A stretch of DNA of 64,000 bases from positions 781,642,684 to 781,706,683 of the forward strand of contig NC_090449.1 of assembly GCF_031143425.1 (NCBI RefSeq), read 5' to 3'. Of this stretch, positions 11,091-21,915 are shown in pieces. Numbering within the stretch: the first letter of the stretch is position 1; each line of letters opens with the position of its first letter. The notes beneath the pieces were generated by a model, which was not told the DNA's origin, made no database searches, and saw only the letters and a list, made by a program, of their open reading frames with translations. Position numbers and translations under genes: made by a program. This stretch comes from Pleurodeles waltl. Its lineage: Eukaryota > Chordata > Amphibia > Caudata > Salamandridae.

Positions 11091-11092
<2 letters not shown>

Positions 11093-11158
<66 letters not shown>

Positions 11159-11213
11159 TACATACATACATACACACATATATACACACACATATATATA
11201 CACACACACACAA
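11093..11213. repeat. (AT)n-(AC)n-(ATAC)n compound microsatellite
   Basis: A pure AT run passes into AC, then mixed ATAC and AC units. It abuts the left end sequence of the Penelope-like element at 11213. Confidence 0.95.
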
Positions 11214-11292
11214 ACAGAAAGTATGCCAATCCTCCTAGGCACAGAAAGACCAGACCACACTCCAAACTGGCTATATGAAGTATTTGTTCACT

Positions 11293-11790
11293 ACTATAGG
11301 GATTTTGTATAAACGAGAGGTTACATATTGAACTGTTCATCTCAAATAAAATGGAAATGGGGCAGCGCAATAACGACGTTATTTCGGTTTGTCTTATCGA
11401 AAGATCATTTTGCCAAAATAATAACCCGGGCACTTAACTGGGCAACTTTGGAACATATAATTAAAGTTGTTTATCTCGCAGCTGTCAAATCTTAATTGCC
11501 CGACCGGGGCCTCCCCTTCCTTTCCCTTTGTAGTGTGTGGCTTCCCTGGAGCCAGGAGGTTAGGTCTCAGAGTGTTTCCTGAGGCTGACAAAACTGGTGA
11601 TTGATAAGGAACTGACTCTATGAAGTGCTTTCTCACTTTTATTGGGATTGTTTTTATTTTTATAACCAATAAGTTATGTGTTAAACTGCTCATCTCCAAA
11701 GGAATGAAAATACCAGCTGGGACAGCACAACAACAACAATATCTCTGTTTGTCTTTTCTGAAAGATTTTGCCGGAACAAATAACCTGGAT
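11293..11790 (+). repeat. Direct duplication in the PLE1 left end
   Basis: The stretch 11293-11434 and the stretch 11638-11790 share the same order of blocks: a ctg(t/c)tcatctc segment, gtttgtctt, and gaaagat...ttttgcc..aa.aataacc. The copies are clearly diverged and lie about 350 bases apart. Penelope-like elements often carry a partly duplicated terminal region (pLTR), which fits. Confidence 0.5.
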
Positions 11791-11951
11791 ACATTTGTGA
11801 CAGCTGAAAAAAAGTCATTTTAGAGCAACATTGTTGCGAATATAACGGATACAAGTCACTCATTGGTAAACATGGAAGAGGTAATCTGAAACGTGCAGAC
11901 ACAGCACGTAACATTTTCAATGTAAAAAATGAGGAAGTCCATAATCTAGGT

Positions 11952-11971
11952 GGGGGGGGGGGGGGGGGGGG
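11952..11971. repeat. G20 homopolymer
   Basis: This is an uninterrupted run of about twenty G on the plus strand. Confidence 0.95.
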
Positions 11972-12166
11972 AACAGTGAGTGTCAGTGACGGCAAAGCAA
12001 AAACTTTGAAACAGTCTCTCTGGATATGAAAAACTTTTGAAAAAAGGAGATAAATCGTTGGTGGGAGGTTCTCTCTCTATAGTGGGAGAGTTGGGAGAGT
12101 ACTGCGTGGTTTACGCATACTGATTACTCCTACTTACCAGAATCCTAATCCAAAATTATTAGAAGA

Positions 12167-12724
12167 ATGGTCAGCACCGACATGCAAAGGTATGTTGGGA
12201 CTTATCAAAATATGCAAAATTGGAATTGGAACGAGTATGCGAAGAAATTTAAGGCTAAAACGACTCTTGACCAACATCCAGAACAGGACAAAATTAAGAC
12301 CTTCCTTTCTCAGATAGAGCACAGGCTGAATAAATATGAACAAGAACTTTAAAACAAAAAGAGAAATAAATTCTTACGAGTCAAACAAGATTATGCCACT
12401 GGATGCATTTTAACCTTTGGTAGAAAATATGATAACGCAGTCAGACAATTTAAACAAGGAGGCACACTTAGATATGACGAGTTAATACCATCAGAATCTG
12501 GATCTGTGAGTTTTTCAAATTTGGGGGAGCAGACACATACCATCAGAAGGGAGGAACCTCCATTTACCACACTGGAGGAGTACCATTTTACAGCACAGCC
12601 GAGGTCCACGAAAGAAAATTGGACCAGGAAGAGGTGCAAGCAACGTAAGAGGGGAAAAGCCAGGAGAGGGGGGAAGAGGAAGATAAAACAGATATGCTGC
12701 ATGGGAGGGCCACACGGCAGATGA
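12167..12724 (+). pseudogene. PLE1 N-terminal coding remnant
   Basis: The first open stretch (12167-12352) is polar and lysine-rich and ends in a coiled-coil-like segment. A later stretch (12506-12724) becomes very basic, with runs such as RKRCKQRKRGKARRGGKRK near its end. PLEs usually have a poorly conserved, charged N-terminal region before the RT, and position and composition fit that. There are stops between the pieces. I would not assign a function from sequence alone. Confidence 0.45.
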
Positions 12725-12730
12725 AGAAAA

Positions 12731-14620
12731 ATGATGGGTAAGGATCGTTTAACTGTTATAAATTTGTCCTCACACAAGTTGAATGAAGGTGAACAATCCC
12801 TGTTGGAATTAGGCCTTTCTTTCTGCCCTGTGGCCAACATGGATTTTTGCAACACACGCATGGATTTGTTTACTCATAAACTTAAATTGATTAAGATCTT
12901 CTCCCTACAAGAGAGCAAAAGAATGAGGTTTCAGTCTAATCCCCTATATGGTGAACATACAGTTGACAGTTTATGCTTCAAAGATATTGAGGGACTCATG
13001 GCATTAAGTGATTTGGAAGGACGGGCGTTGGATTATGACACAGAAAGGGATTTTCTTGTGTCTATAGATTTTGAATTGGATAGAACAGTTTCAAACTCTT
13101 AAACCTAAGTCGAAAAATATCCCCAATACACCCCACGATAATATTGACACTTGTCATGAGGCTGTAGTGGGGGATCTTATGAAGATATGGAAGGAGCGTA
13201 AGACCCACTATGCGGACAATGTGGATGGACCTCAAAAGTCAGCCTTGAAATCATTGACACAGGGCTCTACTATTGTAATTAAGCCCTCTGATAAAGGGGG
13301 CAATGTGGTTCAAAAATATACACAGGAGGCAAATAGACAACTGAGGAGAATAAATGACTGAGATATCAAAATATCATGATTACAAACAATCCATTGTGCA
13401 ATATCAGTCTCTTAACTGAATGGAGAGGAAAAGGCTGAGGAATTTAAATTTTTGTATGTTCAGAAACCTGTGGGGCCTTGCTTTTACATGCATCCTAAGA
13501 TTCATAAAAACTAGAATAATCCTCCAGGTAGACCTATCATTTCAGCAAATGGCAGCCTTTTAGAACCCATTTCTATGTATTTAGATTTTTATATGTTCTA
13601 AATCTACTCTCATATTACAGAGATAGTGCTGACATCATGAATTGAATTTGGCATTTACGCACCAGATAGATAGCACGGAAATTGATTTTTTGGATGTACA
13701 TTTGAAGACAGAGAAAGATAAAGTGTGCACTTCCATTTTTCGCAAAAAAACAGCTGGTAATAGTGTACTACATGTGAATAGTCATCATTCCACTAATCTC
13801 AAATGCACTATCCCCTATGGGGAACTCCTTAAAGCTAAACGTAACTGTAGTACTGTGCAAGCATATATGCTGGAAGAAAAACTATGATCGATAAATTCAG
13901 TCCCAGAGGTTATGCCCTGTCATGTATTAAGGGCGGCCAAAAAAGAGTTAGATCTCGGAGCAGGCAAGATCTCTTTACTCAGAAGCTTAAAACCAAAAAC
14001 GATTAACTGGCAGCAAGATTGATCACCCACAATAATTCAGGCAGCAAAGATTAAGACAATGATCACCAAGCATTGGCATTTGATTAGATTTGATCATGCT
14101 ATTGGAAATAAAATCACACCATACCCTCTGATCACCTATCGTAAATCAAAGTCCTTAAGAGACATGCTGGTGCAGAGTAATTAGAGTATGAAGACTAAGC
14201 AGGAAGTTTGGTTATCGGAACAGAAAGTTTTCTTTAAGTGTGGAAAATGTAAGGCATGTAGAGGTAGTAAGAACATGAAGACTTTCTTTTTACCAAATGG
14301 ACAAAGCAAGAACATTGATAAATTTATTACATGTAATAGTGACTTTTGCATTTATGTCATTACCTGCCCATGTGGCCTACTATATGTGGGTAGTACCATT
14401 GTTCCTGTAAAGAAGCGAGTACTTGAACATTTGAGGGCAATAAAGAACTGTGATCATAATTATCCAGAAGCAAACATTAGAAAGAAGTGCACTCTCAAAA
14501 TCCTAATGGGCTTTCATTTTTTGGCATTGATAGGGTGCTGTGTTTGCTAGAGGTGGTAAAAGGGAAAGAAGGCTGCCCATAATGGAATCAGAATATATTG
14601 TCCGTCTTTAAAGCAAGACC
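12731..14620 (+). pseudogene. PLE1 reverse transcriptase with GIY-YIG endonuclease, broken
   Basis: The N-terminal PLE block is seen at 12755-12830 (INLSSHKLNEGEQSLLELGL) and 13258-13310 carries the conserved TIVIKPSDKGGNV. At 13482-13560 another frame gives a degraded KIHK and GRPIIS, the RT fingers motif. The sequence then jumps near 13615-13640 directly to the post-palm region (EIDFLDVHLKTEKDK), so the catalytic palm with its YIDD box is deleted. The endonuclease follows: a CGKCKACRG cysteine pair (about 14240) and the GIY-YIG core at 14344-14430 with FCIYVITCPCGLLYVGST and a downstream R--EH. A further frameshift near 14515 moves the tail. The product cannot be functional. Confidence 0.75.
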
Positions 14621-15220
14621 CTGATGGGATTCAGCATGGAAGAGGAACCTTTTGTACAAGTGGGCTGAGTTTTAAGCCTTTATGACTTTCTCCAAACGAA
14701 TGTTTCATTTGTTGGCTTCTCAAAGTCATGATAGGAAATATACTATAAGCACATATATGCTCAATAGAGAGAAATTTTTTTGATAATACAAAATACATAT
14801 TTTTATATCCTTTGATAAGGGTATTTGAAAAAAATCTATGATTTGGACCTTTATAATATTATGGCCACTTGGCCAGACAAAATGAAAATGTAAACTGAAT
14901 TCTGGAAAGTGAAGAGAGGCTATAACTAGATTATAAAACTGGATCATAATTAATAGAAATGGGTAGAAATTGTTGAAATAATATAATATTATGGGATTAT
15001 TAGGTAATATTGGAGAATATTATATTACATTTATGTTGATGAAGGCATATTTTTGGCTAGTTATATTGTATACTGATTGCAGTATTATATGTTTTAGTTT
15101 CTCTCCTTTTTCGGTTTTCTCTTTTTTGTATTAAATTAAGGGATGTTCCAAAGTATTTTTACTATGTTTATATGTGGGTGTATTATGTCTCTTTAAAGAG
15201 AGTGGAGCACAGTGGTGAGT

Positions 15221-15262
15221 ATGGGCTGTGAAGAAGATCGTTTGATCGAAACGCGTCGCCAT
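15221..15262 (+). ncRNA. Degenerate hammerhead-like ribozyme motif (PLE1 end)
   Basis: A layout resembling a type I hammerhead is visible. A 5' arm atgg pairs with ccat at the 3' side. A core like CTGAAGA carries an inserted TG (ctgtgaaga). A stem gatc-gttt-gatc is followed by the conserved GAAA and a short palindromic acgcgt that ends in the GTC cleavage triplet. Hammerheads are known in the terminal repeats of Penelope-like elements. The inserted bases in the core suggest this copy is inactive. Confidence 0.4.
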
Positions 15263-15310
15263 TACATTTTACTTTGCATCTAAAAACTTTGGAGTTCAGT
15301 CTTTCTGTAA

Positions 15311-16010
15311 AAAGAAAAGATCCCTAAGATGAACAGCAAACCATTCAATACCCAACTCACTAAATCACCCACTCCTTCACTCCAATGATCAATCTCAAAT
15401 AAAAGGAAATATGTTTAATAACTAATTCCTTAAAATTTCAAATTGAAATCACCCTTAAAAACCAACACAAAACTAATAAAAAGAATACATATAAAAAAAT
15501 CAGACATGAGGGAGACAAAACAAAAGACATCCATCTTAGTCCATTATATTGTTCAGTCCCAATTTTGGTATCAACAGGCCAATTGATTTGTGCACACAAT
15601 TCCTATTCAATTTTAAGCCTGTTCCAATGGGTCCAACAGTCCAATATGCGTCGACGTGTCTCAGTGGTCTTTAAAGATTCTTCTACCACCTTCTTCGGGA
15701 CAGTTCAATACACTTGCAACATATATTTTGCAAATCTGCATCCAACATCAGTCAAACAGATACCTGCTCATCATTCGTCACAAATCCTTAGCCACAAATT
15801 GTATTTTACTTCACGATAATACAAAGATTGGATAATTTCATAGAGTTCACTTTTATTTGGAACTTATACTCCGGAAGAGCCCTGTACCGTCAAATTGTCT
15901 CTCAGTCACTATTCGAATTGCCGGACGACGTCATAGTTTTTTCCAATTCCGTTCAATCCAACGTAGTTCAGTCTTTCTGGGCCTAGGAGGATTGGCATAC
16001 TTTCTGTTTT
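15311..16010 (-). mobile_element. Second PLE terminus in reverse orientation
   Basis: Read on the minus strand from 16009, the sequence begins with the same end as PLE1's left border (acagaaagtatgccaatcc) and later contains a second hammerhead-like motif (15648-15704). It differs from the PLE1 tail otherwise. It may be an inverted end of PLE1 itself or a separate, truncated PLE. There is no coding sequence. Confidence 0.45.
15648..15704 (-). ncRNA. Degenerate hammerhead-like motif (reverse PLE end)
   Basis: On the minus strand the order is gtc, then ccgaaga (consensus CTGANGA with one change), a stem aggtggt pairing with accact, gaga in place of GAAA, cac, and the GTC triplet followed by gac, which pairs with the first gtc. 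The layout matches the motif at 15221 but with two core substitutions, so activity is doubtful. Confidence 0.4.
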
Positions 16011-16077
16011 ACAAGAATGGCTGCCAGTGTCCGTGACCTGCCCCATCCACGTATGGTGGAAGAAGCTGGGTTATGGT

Positions 16078-16082
<5 letters not shown>

Positions 16083-16142
<60 letters not shown>
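16083..16142. repeat. (AT)n microsatellite
   Basis: About 60 bases of alternating TA are followed by a T run. It lies just outside the right PLE end, mirroring the AT tract at the left. Confidence 0.95.
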
Positions 16143-16155
<13 letters not shown>

Positions 16156-16201
16156 AATAAAACACTTACTGGACATAGTTACATACACTTACCTTGCGAT
16201 A

Positions 16202-16309
16202 TAAAGGCATGCCTTGTAAAGGCAAATTCATGGTAAAGCCTTGCATTGTAAAGGCAATTGTGTGTTAAAGCCATCACATTGTAATGCCTGTGTTGTAAAG
16301 GCTATTTCT
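16202..16309. repeat. Short minisatellite with ttgtaaaggc unit
   Basis: The core ttgtaaaggc recurs at least three times in about 110 bases, with ttgtaatgcc and ggtaaagcc as decayed versions in between. Confidence 0.7.
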
Positions 16310-17781
16310 CTTCTCTAACATCAATCGTTCATATTACTTCTCCCTATCAGGCTGCTTGTTTAATAACTGCTGTCTTACCTCCATCTTTCCTTGTTTTCCT
16401 CACTTTTGCTTCTGTTTTATCTCACTAAAAAATAAAAAGCTTGATATATGCAGAAGGCACTGTGGTCTGTGGAGGAAGTCAGTCAGGATGCCTCCACATT
16501 TCATGAACACCTTGCTGAATGATATGGGTTTGTTGCACTTCATGCACTCCATACACACATCAAAGGCAAACAATAGATTCAGGGCATTATGATGATGGCT
16601 CCCAGCACCTCACAATTACAGATACATGGTGTATGCGTAAATCTGTGAGGTGGGGTTGGTGCAATTACTGGGCATTATGAGGTGTAGACTAAAGATAGCT
16701 TCAGAAATTAGGAAGTTTGCAGGAAATCAGAAATATCACACCCTATTCTTCGTGTAGGCCCTCATTCTATACATAATTCTCCCAGTAATTTCAGCTATTA
16801 TCAATGCCTGAAATTTCAAGACACTACTGCTACTGGCCCTATAAGGATTATCATGGGACTTGCATTGAAGTCCTCAGAGAACTGTCTTGCTGGAATTTCT
16901 CTCATCTCCAGGCAGCAGAGAGGGGGAAAACGAACTGTCCATGCAAGTGAGTTATTGGCCACACCTCAGGAAAAACCCTATTCCTTGATGCTAAGGACGC
17001 GCTCAGCAAGGAAGTCTATCCGGCCCTACTTGTCTCCTGATTCTAAAAGTGTCCTTTGCAGCAAAAGGACAACAATAAATAGTGGTAACCAGCACCTTGG
17101 GGGCAGCTGTGGAGATGTGTGTTACACCTTTGCATGACAGCATCATTTGACGTCATTAGTTTGTGTATTACATTTCAGAATGTCTCTTTTACGAAGTTTG
17201 ACGTTTGTTGGATCTTCTAATAAATAAATTAAAATGTTCCACTTGGGGTGGTGTACTGGAAAGTAAGTAGGACTCAGTGTCCCACTTTATTTCTGTTCAT
17301 GGCACTACTTTTGCATCTCAGGGGTTACAAGGTGAGTATCAGGGTTTAATGATATCCACAGAAAGTCTTCCAGACCTCGCATTAGTCTCCCAAATTGCTT
17401 TATCATCTCTCTTTTGGACTTGCAATTAACTACCACAAATGAAATCAATTCTTATGCTGGTAAAGGACCTCCTACTCAAAAGTATCTCAACTGGTAATCC
17501 CACTCGCCAAAAGGCCTGCACCTCAAGGGTGCAATTACCAGATGCAGGAAAACAGGAGCAGTGTTTTACGATCATGAAGCCATAGGGCCTACATTTTGTG
17601 CTATATAAATCTTTTACTAACTCATTAAGGAGTGCGTTGAAGCTGAAGACTGCAGGATGTCACAAAGGCCACAAGAAAGTCCCCTGCTTTTGTGGACGTT
17701 CTGTTTTATTTCCCCCTTTAATTTTTTTTTAAATCCTTACCATCTTTTAAATTCATGAAGCGTCACAGTTTTAAAAACAAA
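16310..17781. other. Spacer without recognisable feature
   Basis: I find no coding similarity and no repeat that I can recognise. Confidence 0.45.
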
Positions 17782-17940
17782 GGACCTGATTATGATCTTG
17801 GCGGACTGAGTTATCACAAACATGACTGATATCCCTTCTGCCGTATTAAGATTCCATTATATCCTATGGTGAGATGGCAGATGGAATATCAGTCACATTT
17901 CTGACAGAGTATTCCATCCACCAAGATCGTAATCATGGCC
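17782..17940. mobile_element. Harbinger-type MITE
   Basis: This is a short palindromic element of about 159 bases whose halves pair over roughly 75 positions. The left half reads tgattatgatcttggcgga, and the right half in complement reads tgattacgatcttggtgga. Both then share tgactgatat and tctgcc. No protein is encoded. Its ends resemble the left terminus of the Harbinger at 60020 (cattacaacattggtgg), so it is probably a non-autonomous member of that superfamily. Confidence 0.65.
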
Positions 17941-19599
17941 AAAATTTTTAGGGCCTCCTCACAACTTCACAACTGAGTGATTAATTGCCACTAAAAGTCC
18001 TTGATTATGGCTTGAATTGAGCAGATTTCCTGCAGGGAATTCACTCCACTGTATCATGAGTAGGTTGTTACTCCCACACCTGGATTTACCACATGCTGGA
18101 ACAGACCATATTTTACCAGCTGAAAAATCCTGCTGGTAAAAATCGTATTAGGAAACTACTGCACTGCAGCCTGGATCTATTTCCGAGCCCTGCCTCAATC
18201 TAAGCAATGTGTGGAGGAAGCATGTAAAGGTCTCCCACAAGCCAGCATCTTCTTTTTACCCTCCTACTCTTTCCATCACCTCATCACCCTACACTGAAGC
18301 CCCTGCACATTTTTACCAGCAGCTCAGATCAGGTACTAAGTGTTAATTAAACCTCCTGAATAGGAAATACTGTGCCGAATTCTGCCCCGTAATTCCAGGT
18401 GCGCACAATTAGTCTCCATTCCAAGAGGTTTAACTCAGAATTGCATGGTGCTGTTGAGGTCTTATCGCAGGACACTGGAATTTACAGGTGCAGAGTTTTA
18501 ACCCTAACCATACCAAGCAACTTAGAGCTGGAGCTAAAGTGCCATAAATACGGCATTGAAATGCCACATATATACACAATCAAGCTAACAGATGACTTGG
18601 CAGCTATGTAGTGCTGTAGGAAGAAAATAATCACACACTGGTTTCCAAATATTAAATTAAACAAAAAGTAAAATGAAACCACTTACTGGAACTGCAATGT
18701 TGTGATTCCTAGCAGGTTGCAAAAATGCTTCGTTCTGCAAAAGTGCAGGTCACATACCACAAGAAAGCTGGGGCTCAGCAACACTGGGAAGCAGGACAGG
18801 CGAGTCTAGAACCACAGCAAATTCCACAGCCTAAAGGCTAAGTCGGAGACATCATAAGGTTCTGGTGGCTGTAGAACATTTATTTGAGGGGCCCCGTTCA
18901 TACCAGCCTTGAATTTAGGATTCCATATCAGCTCTTTCATGCCCTCTGCTGCTGGGTCACTGAGATTGCACAGGCACACTTGTCCAAATTCTAATTGTGT
19001 TTACATCTCATATTAAGGGGTAGTGAATTGTGCTTTTAATATTGTAACAGCAGCAGTTCAGTAATATTACTGCAAATAATCTGACATCTTCCCATTTCTC
19101 TTATATGAGGTCCAGTTTTGATCAAAAATAAACTTTTTTATGGATGTTGAATGAAACATAACCACAACGTTTCCCTGCAAAATATCTAATACACTCACGT
19201 CACCCTCATTAAAAATAAAATAAAGTAAAACAGTGTTTATAATAACCTGTTTAAGAATTGCTTGGTGGAGGCTGAAGCCTTGAAAGGTGTTCCTAATCAA
19301 CAGCTTAGCCAGTCCATCAAATTGAAACATGTAAATATTTTAATTTTGCTGTGGGCACAGCTGCCTATGGAAGCTGCTACTGTAAAGTGAGAGGAACAGA
19401 AAATGCCTGTTCTTCAATTCCTGTTGTGTCATTTGCAGTCTCTGAGGCCAGGGGTAGCAAAGGGTGTGCCAGTGCTCACAAGAGAAAAGCTAGTGGGGGG
19501 TCACAGCTGCAATCCCTGGCGACCCCTAAACTACTTCAATGAGTAAGTGGTCCTCCTTGTTTATACTGGAAACACAACTATAATTTAGACATAATCATC
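17941..19599. other. Spacer without recognisable feature
   Basis: There are only short open frames without known motifs. Confidence 0.45.
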
Positions 19600-19879
19600 A
19601 ATCCCAGAGCTCTCAACCTGGTCATGGTAGTGGAAGACCCTTCCATCAGTGAGCTAGTAGATGGTGCCAAACAGACATTTGCAGACCGCTTGGGGGAACT
19701 AGAGGAATACATGCATAACATTTTTGTTAAACCAGATGCTATACCTATTCAACTAACTTAGGAGTACTTATTGTAGTCGCGGAAGAGGTTACAAATGTCT
19801 CAGGATATGAACTAGAAGGGTATTATAGAACCTATAGAAATTTCCAATTAGATTTCCCGTTGGTTACCAGAACAAGGTG

Positions 19880-20635
19880 CTGGATAGTTATCCTCTACCC
19901 AACAATGGTGAGTTAATTTGGCTACTGAAAGGTAGCAAGTACTTTAGCAAATTAATTCTTAAGTGTTCATAATTAAATCAGACTACATAGATTGAAAACC
20001 CTTGACAGCTTTCATAAGGATGGAATGCACCTTTCAGTTCACAAGACTGCCTTTTGGCCTATCAGCAGCCAATGTCTATCAAACAATGATGAGGGTGGTT
20101 TTCAAGAGTATGGACAATGACATTCTTGTGTTGAAGGACATGGCTGAAAATCACAACATTGTCTTGAAACAAGTTTTGAACAGACTTGAGAGCTAGCCTG
20201 ACTCTAGCTAGCCTGAGTCTAAAATAATTTTTTTTTAAGTTTTAGCAGAGGAAATCGAATATCCAGAGTACATATTGTCCGGAGAAGGTGTCAAGCCAAA
20301 GAGCGATTTATTAGAAGCAACGAGGCTTGTACCTCCTCCCCAGGACAAGGATCTGCTAAGGTCCTTTTTTGGCCTTGTTGAATATTACTCAAAGTTCGTA
20401 ATACATTTTGGTTAATAATCTATAAACATGAAAGTGTTATTAATGGAAAGAGTAATGTGTTGTGTGTTTGGGAGGGAGGGTTGAGTTCAACAGAAGTGAT
20501 TTGAGGACAAAGAGGGAAATGTGTACGGCCAATGGCTTGGTTCCTTTTGATACCAAAAGCAAAAGAACTTTGACTGTTGATGCCAGTGCGTTAGGCATAG
20601 GTGCTGTTCTATCTCAAATACATTATACCAGTTTG
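19880..20635 (+). pseudogene. Gypsy A reverse transcriptase remnant
   Basis: At 20002-20200 the frame gives TAFIRMECTFQFTRLPFGLS, the standard gypsy palm motif with LPFG, followed by the position of the YxDD box. That box has decayed to ILVLKDM, so the catalytic aspartates are gone. Further on are GVKPKSDLLEATRL with PPPQDKDLLRSFFGLVEYYSKF (20290-20400), the usual connection before RNase H. At about 20570-20620 comes TLTVDASALGIGAVLSQ, the first RNase H motif. Several stops lie between these blocks. Confidence 0.7.
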
Positions 20636-20639
20636 GACT

Positions 20640-21170
20640 ACTGATGCTCACCGTCATCCAGATGGGGCCCATCCTTTAATACGAGGAGGGTCCATGCGGT
20701 AGGAATAGAGTCCCTATTGGGTTATAACATGCGGATTAGGTAAGTTTTTGGTCCTGACGAATCGCACTGATCTTAATGACATTTTGTGCAAGAAACATGT
20801 TGACTTTTACGATAGAAGTATAGTGATTTCTGTACTCTACCTTTTCACACTCCCAATTTAGGGACTGTCACTTATCTGTTTTTGAGGGTGGACTAGACAT
20901 TATTTCTAATCCTCACTCATATTTTGTTTTTAATCATGACAAGGGTCTATGTTTGATTAAATTTGCTATTTCCAGACCCTTAGTCATTTTTACTCTCACA
21001 CTTTACCAATCCCATATTCCAGCACACAACAACCGGCATTTCATGTTCAAAAAATCTCTGGCAAAGAGCCCCCACGAGGGGCCCATCAGGCATTTCAGTG
21101 CCGGCCTGACGAGGAGCAAAAGCCCGATGATGAAGCATGTCACCAATTGGTGAGTTAGAGATCTTGTTCT
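20640..21170 (+). mobile_element. Probable 5'-truncated PLE 3' end inside gypsy A
   Basis: This segment breaks the gypsy RNase H between its first motif (ends about 20620) and the TDYKPL motif (about 21485). It contains a frame with NRTDLNDILCKKHVDFY, which resembles the end of PLE endonucleases. It also carries ctgacga...gtc at 21106-21141, laid out like the hammerhead-bearing PLE ends elsewhere. The match is weak, so the identity is tentative. That something interrupts the gypsy frame is more certain. Confidence 0.35.
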
Positions 21171-21404
21171 AAAAAGAGCAGACTCAGACTCCAACATTCA
21201 CTGTATGCACTTATACAGAATCTATTATCTGGAACTGTGTACCTTTGGTCTTTTTGATATATGTTGGGAGTACCGTACACAGAACCAATTCTTTAAACAC
21301 TCCTGTTTCATTAGACCTTCCGTGTTTCCTGACTATCTCAAATACAACCTGATGGTGGGAAAATCTCTTGCTTCTTTTTTGCTGACTGATGCTCAAAAAA
21401 AGTA

Positions 21405-21915
21405 CTTTGAGAGAGGCACCAGCTGCAGCCTTGGGAGCAGAAGATTCAGGACATACATTTGGGTTCCTCAGATCGTACTTTGCACTGACTATAAACCTTT
21501 AATAAAGATACTACTTTCTGGAGGAGCACGAAATAGCTCGCCACGATGGTCTGTTTAGCAGATCGTCTTCAAGAAAACTGTTATCAGATTACACATATTC
21601 CTAATTGGCTTTACATCAAGGCAGAGTGCTTATGGTCATGACTACAGTGACAATTTGTAGGCAACAACACTGTTCAGGTACACAGGGAAGAGGGAGCAGT
21701 AGCAAATATATATGCTGTGAAAGAATTAAGTCATGAGGCCTTCACCAAAGGAGAATGGTATCAAGCAATGGAGTTTGGTTTTGTATATGAGATGCTTTAA
21801 GAGTTATTCTGAAAAGGGATAGGAGAGAAAGTGGTGTGTGAATGGTTTAAGACCATACGTTAAAGTAGAGAGGAGAAATTGTCTCTGGTTGGAGAGAAAA
21901 CTATAATGAGGGGAG
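21405..21915 (+). pseudogene. Gypsy A RNase H and pol C-terminal remnant
   Basis: At 21440-21520 the frame gives RRFRTYIWVPQIVLCTDYKPL, the second half of a gypsy RNase H. Around 21820-21900 a short stretch PYVKVERRNCLWLERKL resembles the end of gypsy integrases. The integrase core between them is missing or unrecognisable. Confidence 0.5.

Larger units (their letters stand above)
11213..15310 (+). mobile_element. Penelope-like element PLE1, degenerate
   Basis: A Penelope-like retroelement encodes an RT joined to a GIY-YIG endonuclease. Here the order on the plus strand is a left non-coding region with a partial direct duplication (11293-11434 and 11638-11790), eroded N-terminal frames from 12167, an RT remnant from 12731, an endonuclease to about 14620, and a tail ending after a hammerhead-like motif (15221-15262). 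The left end sequence (11213-11252) is the reverse complement of 15972-16009, and its inner part resembles the tail at 15286-15308. The coding part has many stops and an internal RT deletion. Confidence 0.75.

Noticed and set aside
10714..11433. Open frames made of IY or YI and TH repeats
   Set aside because: They are translations of AT and AC microsatellites.
12391..12861. 156-residue minus-strand open frame
   Set aside because: It is antisense to the PLE1 N-terminal coding region and has no motif of its own.
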